Source: an uncultured Oscillospiraceae bacterium
GTDB taxonomy: Bacteria; Bacillota_A; Clostridia; Oscillospirales; Acutalibacteraceae
Direction: 5' to 3'
Assembly (NCBI GenBank): GCA_900554165.1
Contig: USGR01000081.1
Coordinates: forward strand, 1 to 5,313
DNA length: 5,313 nucleotides
Position numbers and translations under genes: made by a program. Of this stretch, positions 1 to 5,313 are shown in pieces. Below the pieces are notes generated by a model. That model worked only from the letters and a program-made list of their open reading frames with translations, searched no databases and was not told where the DNA came from. Numbering within the stretch: the first letter of the stretch is position 1; each line of letters opens with the position of its first letter.

Positions 1-539
1 GCTTTCATCTGCTTCTCCATGGCATCCTGAATTTCGCGCGGCGGAAGAATGTTTTTCAGCTCAACGCGGTTGACCTTAATACCCCATGAGTCAGTGGCCT
101 CATCAAGTATAACGCGGATTTTAGCGTTTATGGTGTCGCGCGATGTGAGGGTATGATCAAGTTCCATCTCGCCTATGATGTTGCGCAGCGTGGTAGCGGT
201 CAGATTTTCAATCGCAGCGAGCGGACGCTCAACGCCGTATGTAAACAGCTTCGGGTCGGTTATCTGATAAAACACGACAGTGTCTATCTGCATCGTGACA
301 TTATCCTTTGTTATAACCGGCTGCGGCGGGAAATCCACGACCTGCTCTTTAAGCGAAACGCGTTTTGCAATGCGCTCAATAAAAGGAATTTTCACATGCA
401 GTCCAGTCGTCCATGTAGCGCGGTATGCGCCGAGCCTCTCAACTACGTAAGAGCTTGCCTGCGGTACAATTTTTATATTGGCAATTATAATAATTACCAA
501 CAGTACCAAAATTACAATTACAGCTATAAGCCACCCCAT
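1..539 (-). CDS. SPFH/Band 7 (stomatin/QmcA-like) membrane protein, C-terminus cut off by window edge
   Basis: About 180 N-terminal residues are visible; the gene continues beyond the left edge. Residues 2-21 form one very hydrophobic N-terminal anchor. The SPFH domain follows, with family hallmarks: VVERLGAY (32-39), GLHVKIPF (46-53), VSLKEQVVDFPPQPVITKDN (61-80), QITDP (92-96), TTLRNIIGEMELD (116-128), LDEATDSWGIKVNRVELK (145-162) and the beginning of the AMEKQMKA helix (173-180). Such proteins oligomerise at the membrane and scaffold ordered lipid domains or membrane proteases; the specific client here is unknown. Family members are about 300 residues, so roughly 40% is missing. The ATG is fixed by the anchor and by AAAAGGGG (548-555) eight bases upstream. 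An NfeD gene lies upstream on the same strand, the usual genomic partner of this family. Family assignment is very secure; exact role is inference. Confidence 0.95.
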   Translation of the reverse strand, partial: MGWLIAVIVILVLLVIIIIANIKIVPQASSYVVERLGAYRATWTTGLHVKIPFIERIAKRVSLKEQVVDFPPQPVITKDNVTMQIDTVVFYQITDPKLFTYGVERPLAAIENLTATTLRNIIGEMELDHTLTSRDTINAKIRVILDEATDSWGIKVNRVELKNILPPREIQDAMEKQMK

Positions 540-547
540 AAAAAATA

Positions 548-555
548 CCCCTTTT
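548..555 (-). promoter_or_regulatory. Ribosome binding site of the SPFH gene
   Basis: AAAAGGGG on the minus strand, eight bases before the ATG at 539. It supports the chosen start, which also places the hydrophobic anchor right at the N-terminus. Confidence 0.7.
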
Positions 556-568
556 AATATAATTTTTT

Positions 569-628
569 AAACAAGGCACAGCATACCGTGACTAATTTTC
601 TGTATACTTGTGGCCGCTAACCTTGTTT
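569..628 (-). repeat. Long-range inverted repeat in the leader of the SPFH gene
   Basis: The arms AAACAAGG (569-576) and CCTTGTTT (621-628) are perfect 8-base complements 44 bases apart. After one mismatch, four more A:T pairs are possible outside them (564-567 with 630-633). In the nfeD-SPFH transcript this could fold into a stem ending shortly before the ribosome binding site. No U-run follows on the minus strand, so it is not an intrinsic terminator for these genes. No known riboswitch or leader class is recognised. It could be chance in A/T-rich DNA. Confidence 0.35.
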
Positions 629-643
629 TAAAACTATCCTGAG

Positions 644-668
644 TCGGAATAAAATAATACTATTCCGA
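644..668. repeat. Perfect inverted repeat between nfeD and the SPFH gene
   Basis: The arms TCGGAATA (644-651) and TATTCCGA (661-668) match perfectly around a 9-base A/T-rich spacer, about 40 bases after the nfeD stop. As RNA it would be an 8-bp hairpin. There is no T-run on the downstream side of the minus strand, so a normal Rho-independent terminator is not supported. It could be a 3' stabilising hairpin, a weak attenuator between the two genes, or an operator for a dimeric regulator. The structure is seen directly; any function is inference. Confidence 0.45.
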
Positions 669-708
669 ATACAATCCGCTGTTTTTCACTTCCATATTAT
701 TGCAGAAT

Positions 709-1149
709 TTAAAAAGTTTTCTTTCTGCTCACAATAAGCTTAACGCCGTCTATTTTTTCTACTATTACCGTTTCGCCCTCGTTTATAACACTGTCGTCGG
801 ATGAACGAGCCGACCATATCTGTCCTGCAAGATTGACTTGGCCTTTTCCCAAAACATTATTTATCTCAGAAGTAACTGCCGCCTCTTTGCCTATGCTCCT
901 GTCGGCATTGGTAGCCTCAACATTTTTGCTGAGTATTCGTTTTACAAGCGGACGAGTGAGGATTATAAGGAGTAAAGATACAATAGCAAAAACGAGTACC
1001 TGTATCCAAAAATTGACATTAAACAGCGCAAGCACCATTGCAACAATCGCACCGCCAGCCAGCCATATGGAAATTAGCTGTACGGACAAAGCTTCTATTA
1101 TAAGGAATATTATGGCAGCTACAAGCCATATTATTGAAAATACATCCAT
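709..1149 (-). CDS. NfeD-family membrane protein (short form), partner of SPFH protein
   Basis: A 146-residue protein with three membrane spans (about 4-20, 26-43, 48-66) and a soluble C-terminal OB-fold-like domain (about 84-143). The family pattern is clear: IGKEAAVTSEINN (86-98), then GKGQVNLAGQIWSARS (101-116), then EGETVIVEKIDGVKLIV (124-140). Length and layout fit the short NfeD type (as in E. coli YbbJ), which lacks the serine protease domain of the long type. These proteins are encoded next to SPFH/stomatin proteins and are thought to bind them through the OB domain. That matches the next gene downstream, 169 bp away. The ATG is supported by AAGGAG (1158-1163) with eight bases of spacing. 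It has its own candidate promoter just upstream. Function beyond membrane organisation with its partner cannot be read from sequence. Confidence 0.92.
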   Translation of the reverse strand: MDVFSIIWLVAAIIFLIIEALSVQLISIWLAGGAIVAMVLALFNVNFWIQVLVFAIVSLLLIILTRPLVKRILSKNVEATNADRSIGKEAAVTSEINNVLGKGQVNLAGQIWSARSSDDSVINEGETVIVEKIDGVKLIVSRKKTF

Positions 1150-1157
1150 AAAATAAA

Positions 1158-1163
1158 CTCCTT
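1158..1163 (-). promoter_or_regulatory. Ribosome binding site of nfeD
   Basis: AAGGAG on the minus strand, eight bases before the ATG at 1149. It is a near-perfect Shine-Dalgarno sequence and fixes the start. Confidence 0.8.
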
Positions 1164-1182
1164 AACTTTATTATTGTTATTA

Positions 1183-1191
1183 ATTATACCA
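1183..1191 (-). promoter_or_regulatory. Extended -10 promoter for nfeD (and probably the SPFH gene)
   Basis: On the minus strand TGGTATAAT is a perfect TATAAT with the TGn extension. Transcription would start near 1176, leaving a leader of about 27 bases that contains the AAGGAG site. The hexamer 17 bases upstream (TTTTAT, 1206-1211) is a poor -35, which is tolerable for an extended -10 promoter. A TTGACA lies at 1199-1204 but only 10 bases from the -10, too close to be its -35. Sigma-A use is inferred. Confidence 0.55.
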
Positions 1192-1289
1192 TATAAAATG
1201 TCAAAATAAAACTATAAATGCTATTTAAGCAATAAGCAGCTTTTGATGCTTTTATCACATGGTAATATCAAATGAGTATTATTCATTCA

Positions 1290-1976
1290 TCAGATTGCGG
1301 CCGGCTTTCTTTTCATGCTGCGTATTTTTCCCTTTTGCTCATTTGTCGGCACTTTAGAATCCAATATTTTCTGCAGCGCCATATTATATGTAAAGTCGTC
1401 AATCGTCAAAGATGATTTAAGATAATTCTCTGTAAGTTCAGGATACTTTATATAACAGGCGGATATGGCCCAAGCCTGAGCCATTTTTGCATAATATCCC
1501 GGATGCTTTACCCGCCATAGTGCATTTAATACCCTGTCAATGTATTCGTCGTCAATAAAATACTTCAGCAGCATAACAAGAGCAAAGCGCACATAAAACT
1601 CAGAGCTCGACGATAGGTGCGGAATTATAAAAGAATATAGCTGAGATTTATCTTCTCTTCGAAACTTAAAGCAGCCGCAGAAGCTGTCGCAAACCGACCA
1701 ATTATCTATAAGCGGCAAAAATTTCTCTGTCGATTGCAGTTTGTCGTCTATATCTTCTTTTTTTAGTCCTGTAATCATGCCAAACAGCATAATTTCCTCA
1801 AAGAACGGATTTTGAGGCAAATGGTAGTCATCGCCGGATTTTGCAAGGCGGGCGGCTATTCTTTTAATGTCCGGCAGGCGTACCCCGATTATATTGCTTA
1901 TTCCCGGCAGCAGTGACGATGTAAATATTCTATACTTTTCATCGGCCAAATTTAAAAGCTCGTTTCTTATATTCAA
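1290..1976 (-). CDS. AlkD-like DNA alkylation repair protein (HEAT-like repeat DNA glycosylase)
   Basis: A 228-residue, helix-rich protein of the DNA alkylation repair family, of usual length. Family signatures: IIGVRLPDIKRIA (29-41), IDNWSVCDSF (90-99), YVRFALVMLLKYF (128-140), YYAKMAQAWAIS (161-172) and MALQKILDS (199-207). In Bacillus cereus AlkD, W109, D113, R148 and W187 line the DNA-binding cleft. W93, D97, R130 and W169 are likely equivalents here, with identical W-D and R-W spacing. It would therefore remove bulky or positively charged alkylated bases such as 3-methyladenine or 7-methylguanine. The start is TTG at 1976, chosen because GGAGTGA (1983-1989) sits just upstream; the nearby ATG at 1991 opens only ATG-GAG-TGA. 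It is divergent from the germination operon and has its own promoter. No clear terminator separates it from nfeD 140 bp downstream. Family is secure; substrate is inferred. Confidence 0.92.
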   Translation of the reverse strand: MNIRNELLNLADEKYRIFTSSLLPGISNIIGVRLPDIKRIAARLAKSGDDYHLPQNPFFEEIMLFGMITGLKKEDIDDKLQSTEKFLPLIDNWSVCDSFCGCFKFRREDKSQLYSFIIPHLSSSSEFYVRFALVMLLKYFIDDEYIDRVLNALWRVKHPGYYAKMAQAWAISACYIKYPELTENYLKSSLTIDDFTYNMALQKILDSKVPTNEQKGKIRSMKRKPAAI

Positions 1977-1982
1977 TATAAA

Positions 1983-1989
1983 TCACTCC
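1983..1989 (-). promoter_or_regulatory. Ribosome binding site deciding the TTG start of alkD
   Basis: GGAGTGA on the minus strand, six bases before TTG at 1976. No in-frame ATG or GTG is positioned as well, and the reading frame from TTG gives the expected short AlkD-family N-terminus. Confidence 0.7.
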
Positions 1990-2012
1990 ATTTTAATTAT
2001 AAAGCAAAGGTC

Positions 2013-2041
2013 AATATATTGGAATAATTAAAACATGTAAA
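2013..2041 (-). promoter_or_regulatory. Candidate sigma-A promoter for alkD
   Basis: On the minus strand TTTACA (2036-2041) and TATATT (2013-2018) each match the housekeeping consensus at five of six positions, with an ideal 17-base spacer. The predicted start near 2006 gives a leader of about 30 bases with the ribosome binding site. It overlaps almost completely with the oppositely oriented sigma-G-type site for gerA. Confidence 0.55.
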
Positions 2042-2050
2042 GCCATAATA
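2022..2050 (+). promoter_or_regulatory. Candidate forespore sigma-G promoter for the gerA-type operon
   Basis: GAATA (2022-2026) matches the sigma-G -35 consensus GHATR fully. CATAATA (2044-2050) matches the -10 consensus CATNHTA fully, with a 17-base spacer. The predicted start near 2057 leaves about 28 bases to the gerA ATG. Germinant receptor operons are known to be transcribed in the forespore under sigma-G, so the site fits its gene. A partial match to the mother-cell sigma-E consensus (GAATAAT, 15 bases, CATAATAT) exists but is poorer in the -10. Confidence 0.7.
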
Positions 2051-2071
2051 TCATTGATAAGCAAAAACTGC

Positions 2072-2077
2072 GGAGAG
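2072..2077 (+). promoter_or_regulatory. Ribosome binding site of gerA
   Basis: GGAGAG, with GGAG ending nine bases before the ATG at 2085. It fixes the start of the first gene of the germination operon. Confidence 0.7.
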
Positions 2078-2084
2078 TGAATAT

Positions 2085-3623
2085 ATGCGGATAAGCGAAG
2101 AAAAAAAGCAGCAAAAGCTGGATAAGAAGGTAAAAGAGCTTAACTCGGGCCTTACGCAAAGCGTAAAGTTTAAAGATGAGCTTGAAGAAAATAAGAATAC
2201 ATTCCTTGAGCTTTTTAAAAACGTCGGAACACTACGTGTAAGAGACGTAGTAAACAGAAACAATGAAAGCATGAAGTTCTGCATTATGTTTTTAGACGGA
2301 CTGGTAAAAGGGGATGTAGTAAATCAGCACGTGGTAAAGCCGCTTTTAGAGGCAGGAGATATCAAAAATGATGAGAATTTTTCATCCTCACTAATAAATC
2401 AGCTTGTATTTGTAAATAGGATTCAGCAAACCGACAACGCAGAAGACATAATAGAATCGATAACCTATGGTGACACACTGTTGCTGGTAGATGGCTTAAG
2501 CTGCGGATTTATACTTGATACAAAGGGCTTTACTCTGCGCTCAATAGCCGAGCCGGAGGGAGAAAATGTCCTCAACGGTCCAAAAGAGGGATTTAATGAA
2601 GGCATTATGATGAATTTATCCATGCTTTACCGCAAGCTGCGTACTAATGAATTTAAAACTGAATTTACAAAAGTAGGCCGACGCACAAAAACAAGTGTAT
2701 GTATATGTTATATAGAAAGCTTAGTTGATAAAAAGGTACTTAAAGAGGTACAGCGGCGAATAAGCCTTATAGATATAGACGGTGTTTTGGACACGAACTA
2801 TATTTCAGAATTTATAAGGGATAAAAAATACTCTCCATACAAAACCGTAGGCTTTACCGAGCGGCCTGACGTCGTGGCCGGCAAGCTTTTAGAGGGACGA
2901 ATAGCGATTATTATGGACGGCACACCGGTAGTGCTTACCGCGCCGTATTTATTTATAGAAAACTTTCAAAGCAACGAGGATTATTATTTAAACTTTTTAT
3001 ATACCACATTTGCCAGAATTTTGCGTATTATGGGATATTTTCTCACAGTGCTTACGCCGGCAATATATATATCGATAATTGCATATCAGATAGAAATACT
3101 GCCGCCGGCACTCACCATTAATATAGCGAGTGCACAGCAAAATGTGCCGCTGCCAGCGGCGCTTGAAGCGGTAATAATGCTGATAATCTTCGATTTACTG
3201 AAAGAAACAGGTGTGAGAATGCCATCCAGTGTAGGTCAGACGCTGAGCATAGTCGGTGCGCTGGTAATAGGGCAGGCGGCGGTAGAAGCCAAGTTTGTAT
3301 CGGCGCCTCTTATAATAGTCGTAGCTTTTACCGGACTTACCAATCTTCTCACGCCGCGGCTAAACACATCTGCATTTATGTATAAATATATATTTTTAAT
3401 TTTTGCCGGTGTATTAGGCTTTTTTGGAGTAATAATATGCCTTTCTATGTTTATTATACAAATAATAAACCTAACCTCATTTGGTGTGCCGCAGATACGC
3501 CTTACAGGAGGCATGAAGCTTCAGCAGATTAAGGATATAATTATAAGGGCTCCGTGGACATCAATGAAAACACGTCCAGAGAATTTGAGCGATAACTATA
3601 CTCGAATGATTAGAAAGGAATAG
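2085..3623 (+). CDS. gerAA: GerA-family spore germination protein (germinant receptor A subunit)
   Basis: A 512-residue protein of normal family length; the symbol denotes subunit type, not orthology to one operon. A charged N-terminal segment (1-45) and soluble domain (to about 305) precede a membrane domain with spans near 310-335, 355-372, 385-402, 404-424 and 432-463. Diagnostic stretches: NGPKEGF (164-170), ERPDVVAGKLLEGRIAIIMDG (259-279), FQSNEDYY (294-301), LKETGVRMP (372-380), and from SSVGQTLSIVGALVIGQAAV (381-400) through LLTPRL (421-426). With B and C subunits it forms the inner spore membrane receptor that responds to nutrients; recent work proposes A subunits as the ion channel. 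It is first in an operon behind a sigma-G-type promoter, and its stop lies 8 bases before gerC. The second half of the NLSMLYRKLR segment (177-186) seems to vary from the arginine-rich pattern I remember. Which germinant it senses cannot be told. Confidence 0.96.
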   Translation: MRISEEKKQQKLDKKVKELNSGLTQSVKFKDELEENKNTFLELFKNVGTLRVRDVVNRNNESMKFCIMFLDGLVKGDVVNQHVVKPLLEAGDIKNDENFSSSLINQLVFVNRIQQTDNAEDIIESITYGDTLLLVDGLSCGFILDTKGFTLRSIAEPEGENVLNGPKEGFNEGIMMNLSMLYRKLRTNEFKTEFTKVGRRTKTSVCICYIESLVDKKVLKEVQRRISLIDIDGVLDTNYISEFIRDKKYSPYKTVGFTERPDVVAGKLLEGRIAIIMDGTPVVLTAPYLFIENFQSNEDYYLNFLYTTFARILRIMGYFLTVLTPAIYISIIAYQIEILPPALTINIASAQQNVPLPAALEAVIMLIIFDLLKETGVRMPSSVGQTLSIVGALVIGQAAVEAKFVSAPLIIVVAFTGLTNLLTPRLNTSAFMYKYIFLIFAGVLGFFGVIICLSMFIIQIINLTSFGVPQIRLTGGMKLQQIKDIIIRAPWTSMKTRPENLSDNYTRMIRKE

Positions 3624-3631
3624 CGAAGCGA

Positions 3632-4759
3632 ATGAAAAGAGGTATAAAGCTTGCATGTATAATGGTTGTTCTGTCATTTATATGCGCTATGTTTACTGGC
3701 TGCTGGGATTATAAAAAGATTGACGATTTAACGCTTGTAGCCGGAGTTGCGATAGACCGCTCAGACAACGGAATAGGGTATAAGGTTTCGCTTGAGACAA
3801 TAGATTTTTCCATGTCAGTACAGGAAAACAGTGTAAAGACTCAAATAATACAGCTTGAGGGAAATACTATCTTTGAGGCATTTAACAAGACAAAAACGCA
3901 GATAGTAAAGCAACTGTATTTTCCTGATATGCAGATACTTTGCATAAGTGAAAAAATAGCAGCTGAGGATGGCCTTAAAGATATAGTAGAAAGCTTTATA
4001 CGGAGCACGGATATCAGAGAAAGCGTATATGTAATCATCTCAAGAGACGAAAGCGCAGAGAAAATAATTACTCAAAGTGAAAATATGAGTACGGTAATAT
4101 CAGCGGAGATAAACGAGCTGATAGATGAAATAGGAAACAATGTGAGTTCGGGGAAAAAATCCAACCTGTATAAAATATATAATAATATAACAGCCAGTGC
4201 CGATATTGCGCTGCCGGCATTTTCAGTAAATGAGGACAGGCCGGTAATAGACGGAATAGCGCTGTTTAAGGATGCTAAACTGGCAGGATATTTAGAGCAA
4301 GATTATGCTGAATATTATCAAATGTCCGCCGACCTTATAAACTATGCGACTTTTTCTTTTCCTATAAATAAAGATTTTAATACCTCTATCTCTATTACAA
4401 ATAATATGTCAGATATATCTTATGAAATAAAGGAAAACAGAGGACTAAGGTTAAAGGTCCAAGTTAAATTTGACGCATCGGTAAGAGAAGTTTACAGCAA
4501 CATTGATGTAGATAGCATAAATGGGGAAAATATTTTTAAAGAGGCATGTGAATCTCATATAAGCCAAAATATCTATGATTTAATTGATAAGTCAAGACGT
4601 GATTATAATGTCGACATACTTGACTTTGCAGGATATATATACAGAAATGACCCAAAATACTGGGAGGAAATAAAGGACAAGTGGGACGATATGCTGAAAG
4701 AGGCAGAAATAGTAGTGAATGTAGAAGCCAATTTTACTAACACAAGCTTTGCAGGGTAA
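3632..4759 (+). CDS. gerAC: Ger(x)C-family spore germination lipoprotein (germinant receptor C subunit)
   Basis: A 375-residue protein of normal family length. It starts with a lipoprotein signal peptide: positive residues, a hydrophobic core (about 8-20) and lipobox FTGC, giving lipidated Cys24. The typical mature start CWDYKKIDDLTLVAGVAID (24-42) follows. The C-terminal domain carries YNVDILDFAGYIYRNDPKYW (about 327-346) and KDKWDDMLKEAEIVVNV, matching the usual family ending. The protein would sit on the outer face of the inner spore membrane next to the A and B subunits; lipidation of C subunits matters for receptor function in Bacillus. The ribosome binding site AAAGGA (3614-3619) lies inside the end of gerA, 12 bases from the ATG, which is long and may lower initiation or favour coupling to gerA translation. 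The next gene begins 14 bases after the stop. Symbol marks subunit type only. Confidence 0.95.
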   Translation: MKRGIKLACIMVVLSFICAMFTGCWDYKKIDDLTLVAGVAIDRSDNGIGYKVSLETIDFSMSVQENSVKTQIIQLEGNTIFEAFNKTKTQIVKQLYFPDMQILCISEKIAAEDGLKDIVESFIRSTDIRESVYVIISRDESAEKIITQSENMSTVISAEINELIDEIGNNVSSGKKSNLYKIYNNITASADIALPAFSVNEDRPVIDGIALFKDAKLAGYLEQDYAEYYQMSADLINYATFSFPINKDFNTSISITNNMSDISYEIKENRGLRLKVQVKFDASVREVYSNIDVDSINGENIFKEACESHISQNIYDLIDKSRRDYNVDILDFAGYIYRNDPKYWEEIKDKWDDMLKEAEIVVNVEANFTNTSFAG

Positions 4760-4773
4760 AAGAGAGGAATAAA

Positions 4774-5001
4774 ATGTCTTTGTTTATAACACTTATTATA
4801 TTTGCAGCCGTTATAATTATGAATTTTATACCGGATATTGTGAGAAAACGCATAGACAAAAAAATAATAATATTCTATTCAATATGCGCTTCAGTAAGCT
4901 TCATTATCGTTATTTTAGCTGTATCAAATATAATGCTTCCCGGGCCGTATGAGCTTATATCTTTTGTGTTAGAGGACGTAGCGGGCTTAAATTTTAACTA
5001 A
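4774..5001 (+). CDS. Small two-span membrane protein inside the ger operon (candidate receptor D subunit)
   Basis: A 75-residue protein with membrane spans at about 2-18 and 31-53. They are joined by a short, strongly basic loop (DIVRKRIDKK, 21-30) that should lie on the cytoplasmic side, so both ends should face outward. The tail holds a PGPYELI motif (56-62) and an acidic stretch. A good AGAGGA site (4763-4768) precedes the ATG by five bases, so it is well translated. It sits between gerC (14 bp) and gerB (18 bp), so it is co-expressed with the receptor. I recall that some Bacillus receptor operons have neighbouring small two-span 'D subunit' genes that modulate germination rate. Size, topology and position fit, but I cannot confirm homology from sequence alone. 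Otherwise it is an uncharacterised operon member. Confidence 0.85.
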   Translation: MSLFITLIIFAAVIIMNFIPDIVRKRIDKKIIIFYSICASVSFIIVILAVSNIMLPGPYELISFVLEDVAGLNFN

Positions 5002-5019
5002 TTGAAAGAATGTGAAAAC

Positions 5020-5313
5020 ATGGATAAATCCTTTATAACCTCTAAAAATGCTTTTTCTATTTTATTTGTAATGATTTTGGGAAATTATCTTTTATTGGGT
5101 TCTCCGTTTAACGCCAAGCAGGATTCATGGATATCAATACTAATTACCTTTGCGACAATGATACCTGTAGCGTTGCTGTTCTCACGGCTTATGAAGCTAT
5201 ATCCGGAGAAAAATATTTTTTATATGTTTTTTGACGCTTTTGGCAAAGTGGGCGGGATAATAGCAACAGCCGTTTTTTCGCTTTATGCGGTTCTGGTTTC
5301 AGCAATGGTAGTG
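5020..5313 (+). CDS. gerAB: GerB-family spore germination permease-like protein (receptor B subunit), C-terminus cut off
   Basis: The first 98 residues are visible and the frame is still open at the window edge; the family is about 360 residues with roughly ten spans. Visible spans are about 10-28, 37-58 and 77-98. The N-terminus fits the spore permease family of the APC transporter superfamily: ITSKNAF (6-12), GNYLLLGSP (21-29), QDSWIS (34-39, the family DxW motif), YPEKN (61-65) and FGKVGG (74-79). B subunits bind the nutrient germinant within the membrane. The ATG at 5020 is chosen because it gives the standard short N-terminus. The ribosome binding site is weak (GAAAGA, 5004-5009), and an in-frame TTG at 5002 would add six residues but has no better site. 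It is the fourth gene of the operon, after the small two-span gene. Symbol marks subunit type only. Confidence 0.92.
   Translation, partial: MDKSFITSKNAFSILFVMILGNYLLLGSPFNAKQDSWISILITFATMIPVALLFSRLMKLYPEKNIFYMFFDAFGKVGGIIATAVFSLYAVLVSAMVV

Noticed and set aside
153..557. Open frame of 134 codons on the plus strand
   Set aside because: It lies antisense to the SPFH gene, resembles no family, has no ribosome binding site, and the opposite strand gives a textbook SPFH protein.
644..668. Intrinsic terminator for nfeD
   Set aside because: The hairpin is real, but the sequence after it on the minus strand is CTCAGG, not a T-run, so it is reported only as an inverted repeat.
833..1156. Open frame of 107 codons on the plus strand
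   Set aside because: It is antisense to the clear NfeD gene, and its composition looks like a reverse-strand artefact.
1183..1204. TTGACA (1199-1204) and TATAAT (1183-1188) on the minus strand as a consensus sigma-A promoter
   Set aside because: The spacer is only 10 bases, far short of 16-18. The -10 is kept as an extended -10 element instead.
1210..1289. Possible terminator hairpin after alkD (AAGCA and TGCTT arms; AATGA and TCATT arms)
   Set aside because: The stems are only about five base pairs, low in G/C, and lack a T-run on the minus strand. This is expected by chance in such A/T-rich sequence.
1996..2014. TTGACC (2009-2014) and TATAAT (1996-2001) on the minus strand as the alkD promoter
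   Set aside because: The spacer is 7 bases, and a start from that -10 would fall on the ribosome binding site. TTTACA-17-TATATT slightly upstream is far better.
3236..3514. Open frame on the minus strand inside gerA (and similar ones at 2051-2284 and 3841-4038)
   Set aside because: They are antisense to well-supported germination genes, with no family resemblance and no promoter or ribosome binding site evidence.

Overview
The window looks like a chromosomal piece of an endospore-forming, low-GC Firmicute, most likely a member of the Clostridia. Two observations support this: an operon for a GerA-type spore germinant receptor fills the right half, and the coding sequence is A/T-rich with heavy use of the ATA isoleucine codon. 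No mobile element, RNA gene, CRISPR array or riboswitch was recognised.

Left half, minus strand. The first gene read on this strand is a 228-codon AlkD-like DNA alkylation repair protein (1290-1976). It starts at TTG behind a good ribosome binding site and has a plausible sigma-A promoter. Next come a 146-codon NfeD-family membrane protein (709-1149), with its own extended -10 promoter, and a membrane-anchored SPFH/Band 7 (stomatin/QmcA-like) protein (1-539) whose C-terminal part runs off the left edge. NfeD and SPFH proteins are a classic pair acting in membrane organisation. Here they are separated by 169 bp holding two inverted repeats.

Right half, plus strand. A tight operon encodes the germinant receptor: GerA-type subunit (2085-3623), GerC-type lipoprotein (3632-4759), an unannotated-looking 75-codon protein with two membrane spans (4774-5001), and a GerB-type permease-like subunit (5020 to the right edge, incomplete). 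Gaps are 8, 14 and 18 bp. The order A-C-small-B differs from the A-B-C order of Bacillus subtilis gerA. The small protein resembles in size, topology and position the 'D subunits' described beside some Bacillus receptor operons. Together the A, B and C proteins would form the inner-membrane receptor that senses nutrients and triggers germination.

The 108-bp divergent region between alkD and gerA carries a site matching the forespore sigma-G consensus for gerA. It physically overlaps the sigma-A-like promoter for alkD on the other strand. This overlap and the small fourth receptor gene are the most interesting points. The remaining genes look like ordinary members of known families. All intergenic stretches are shorter than 170 bp.
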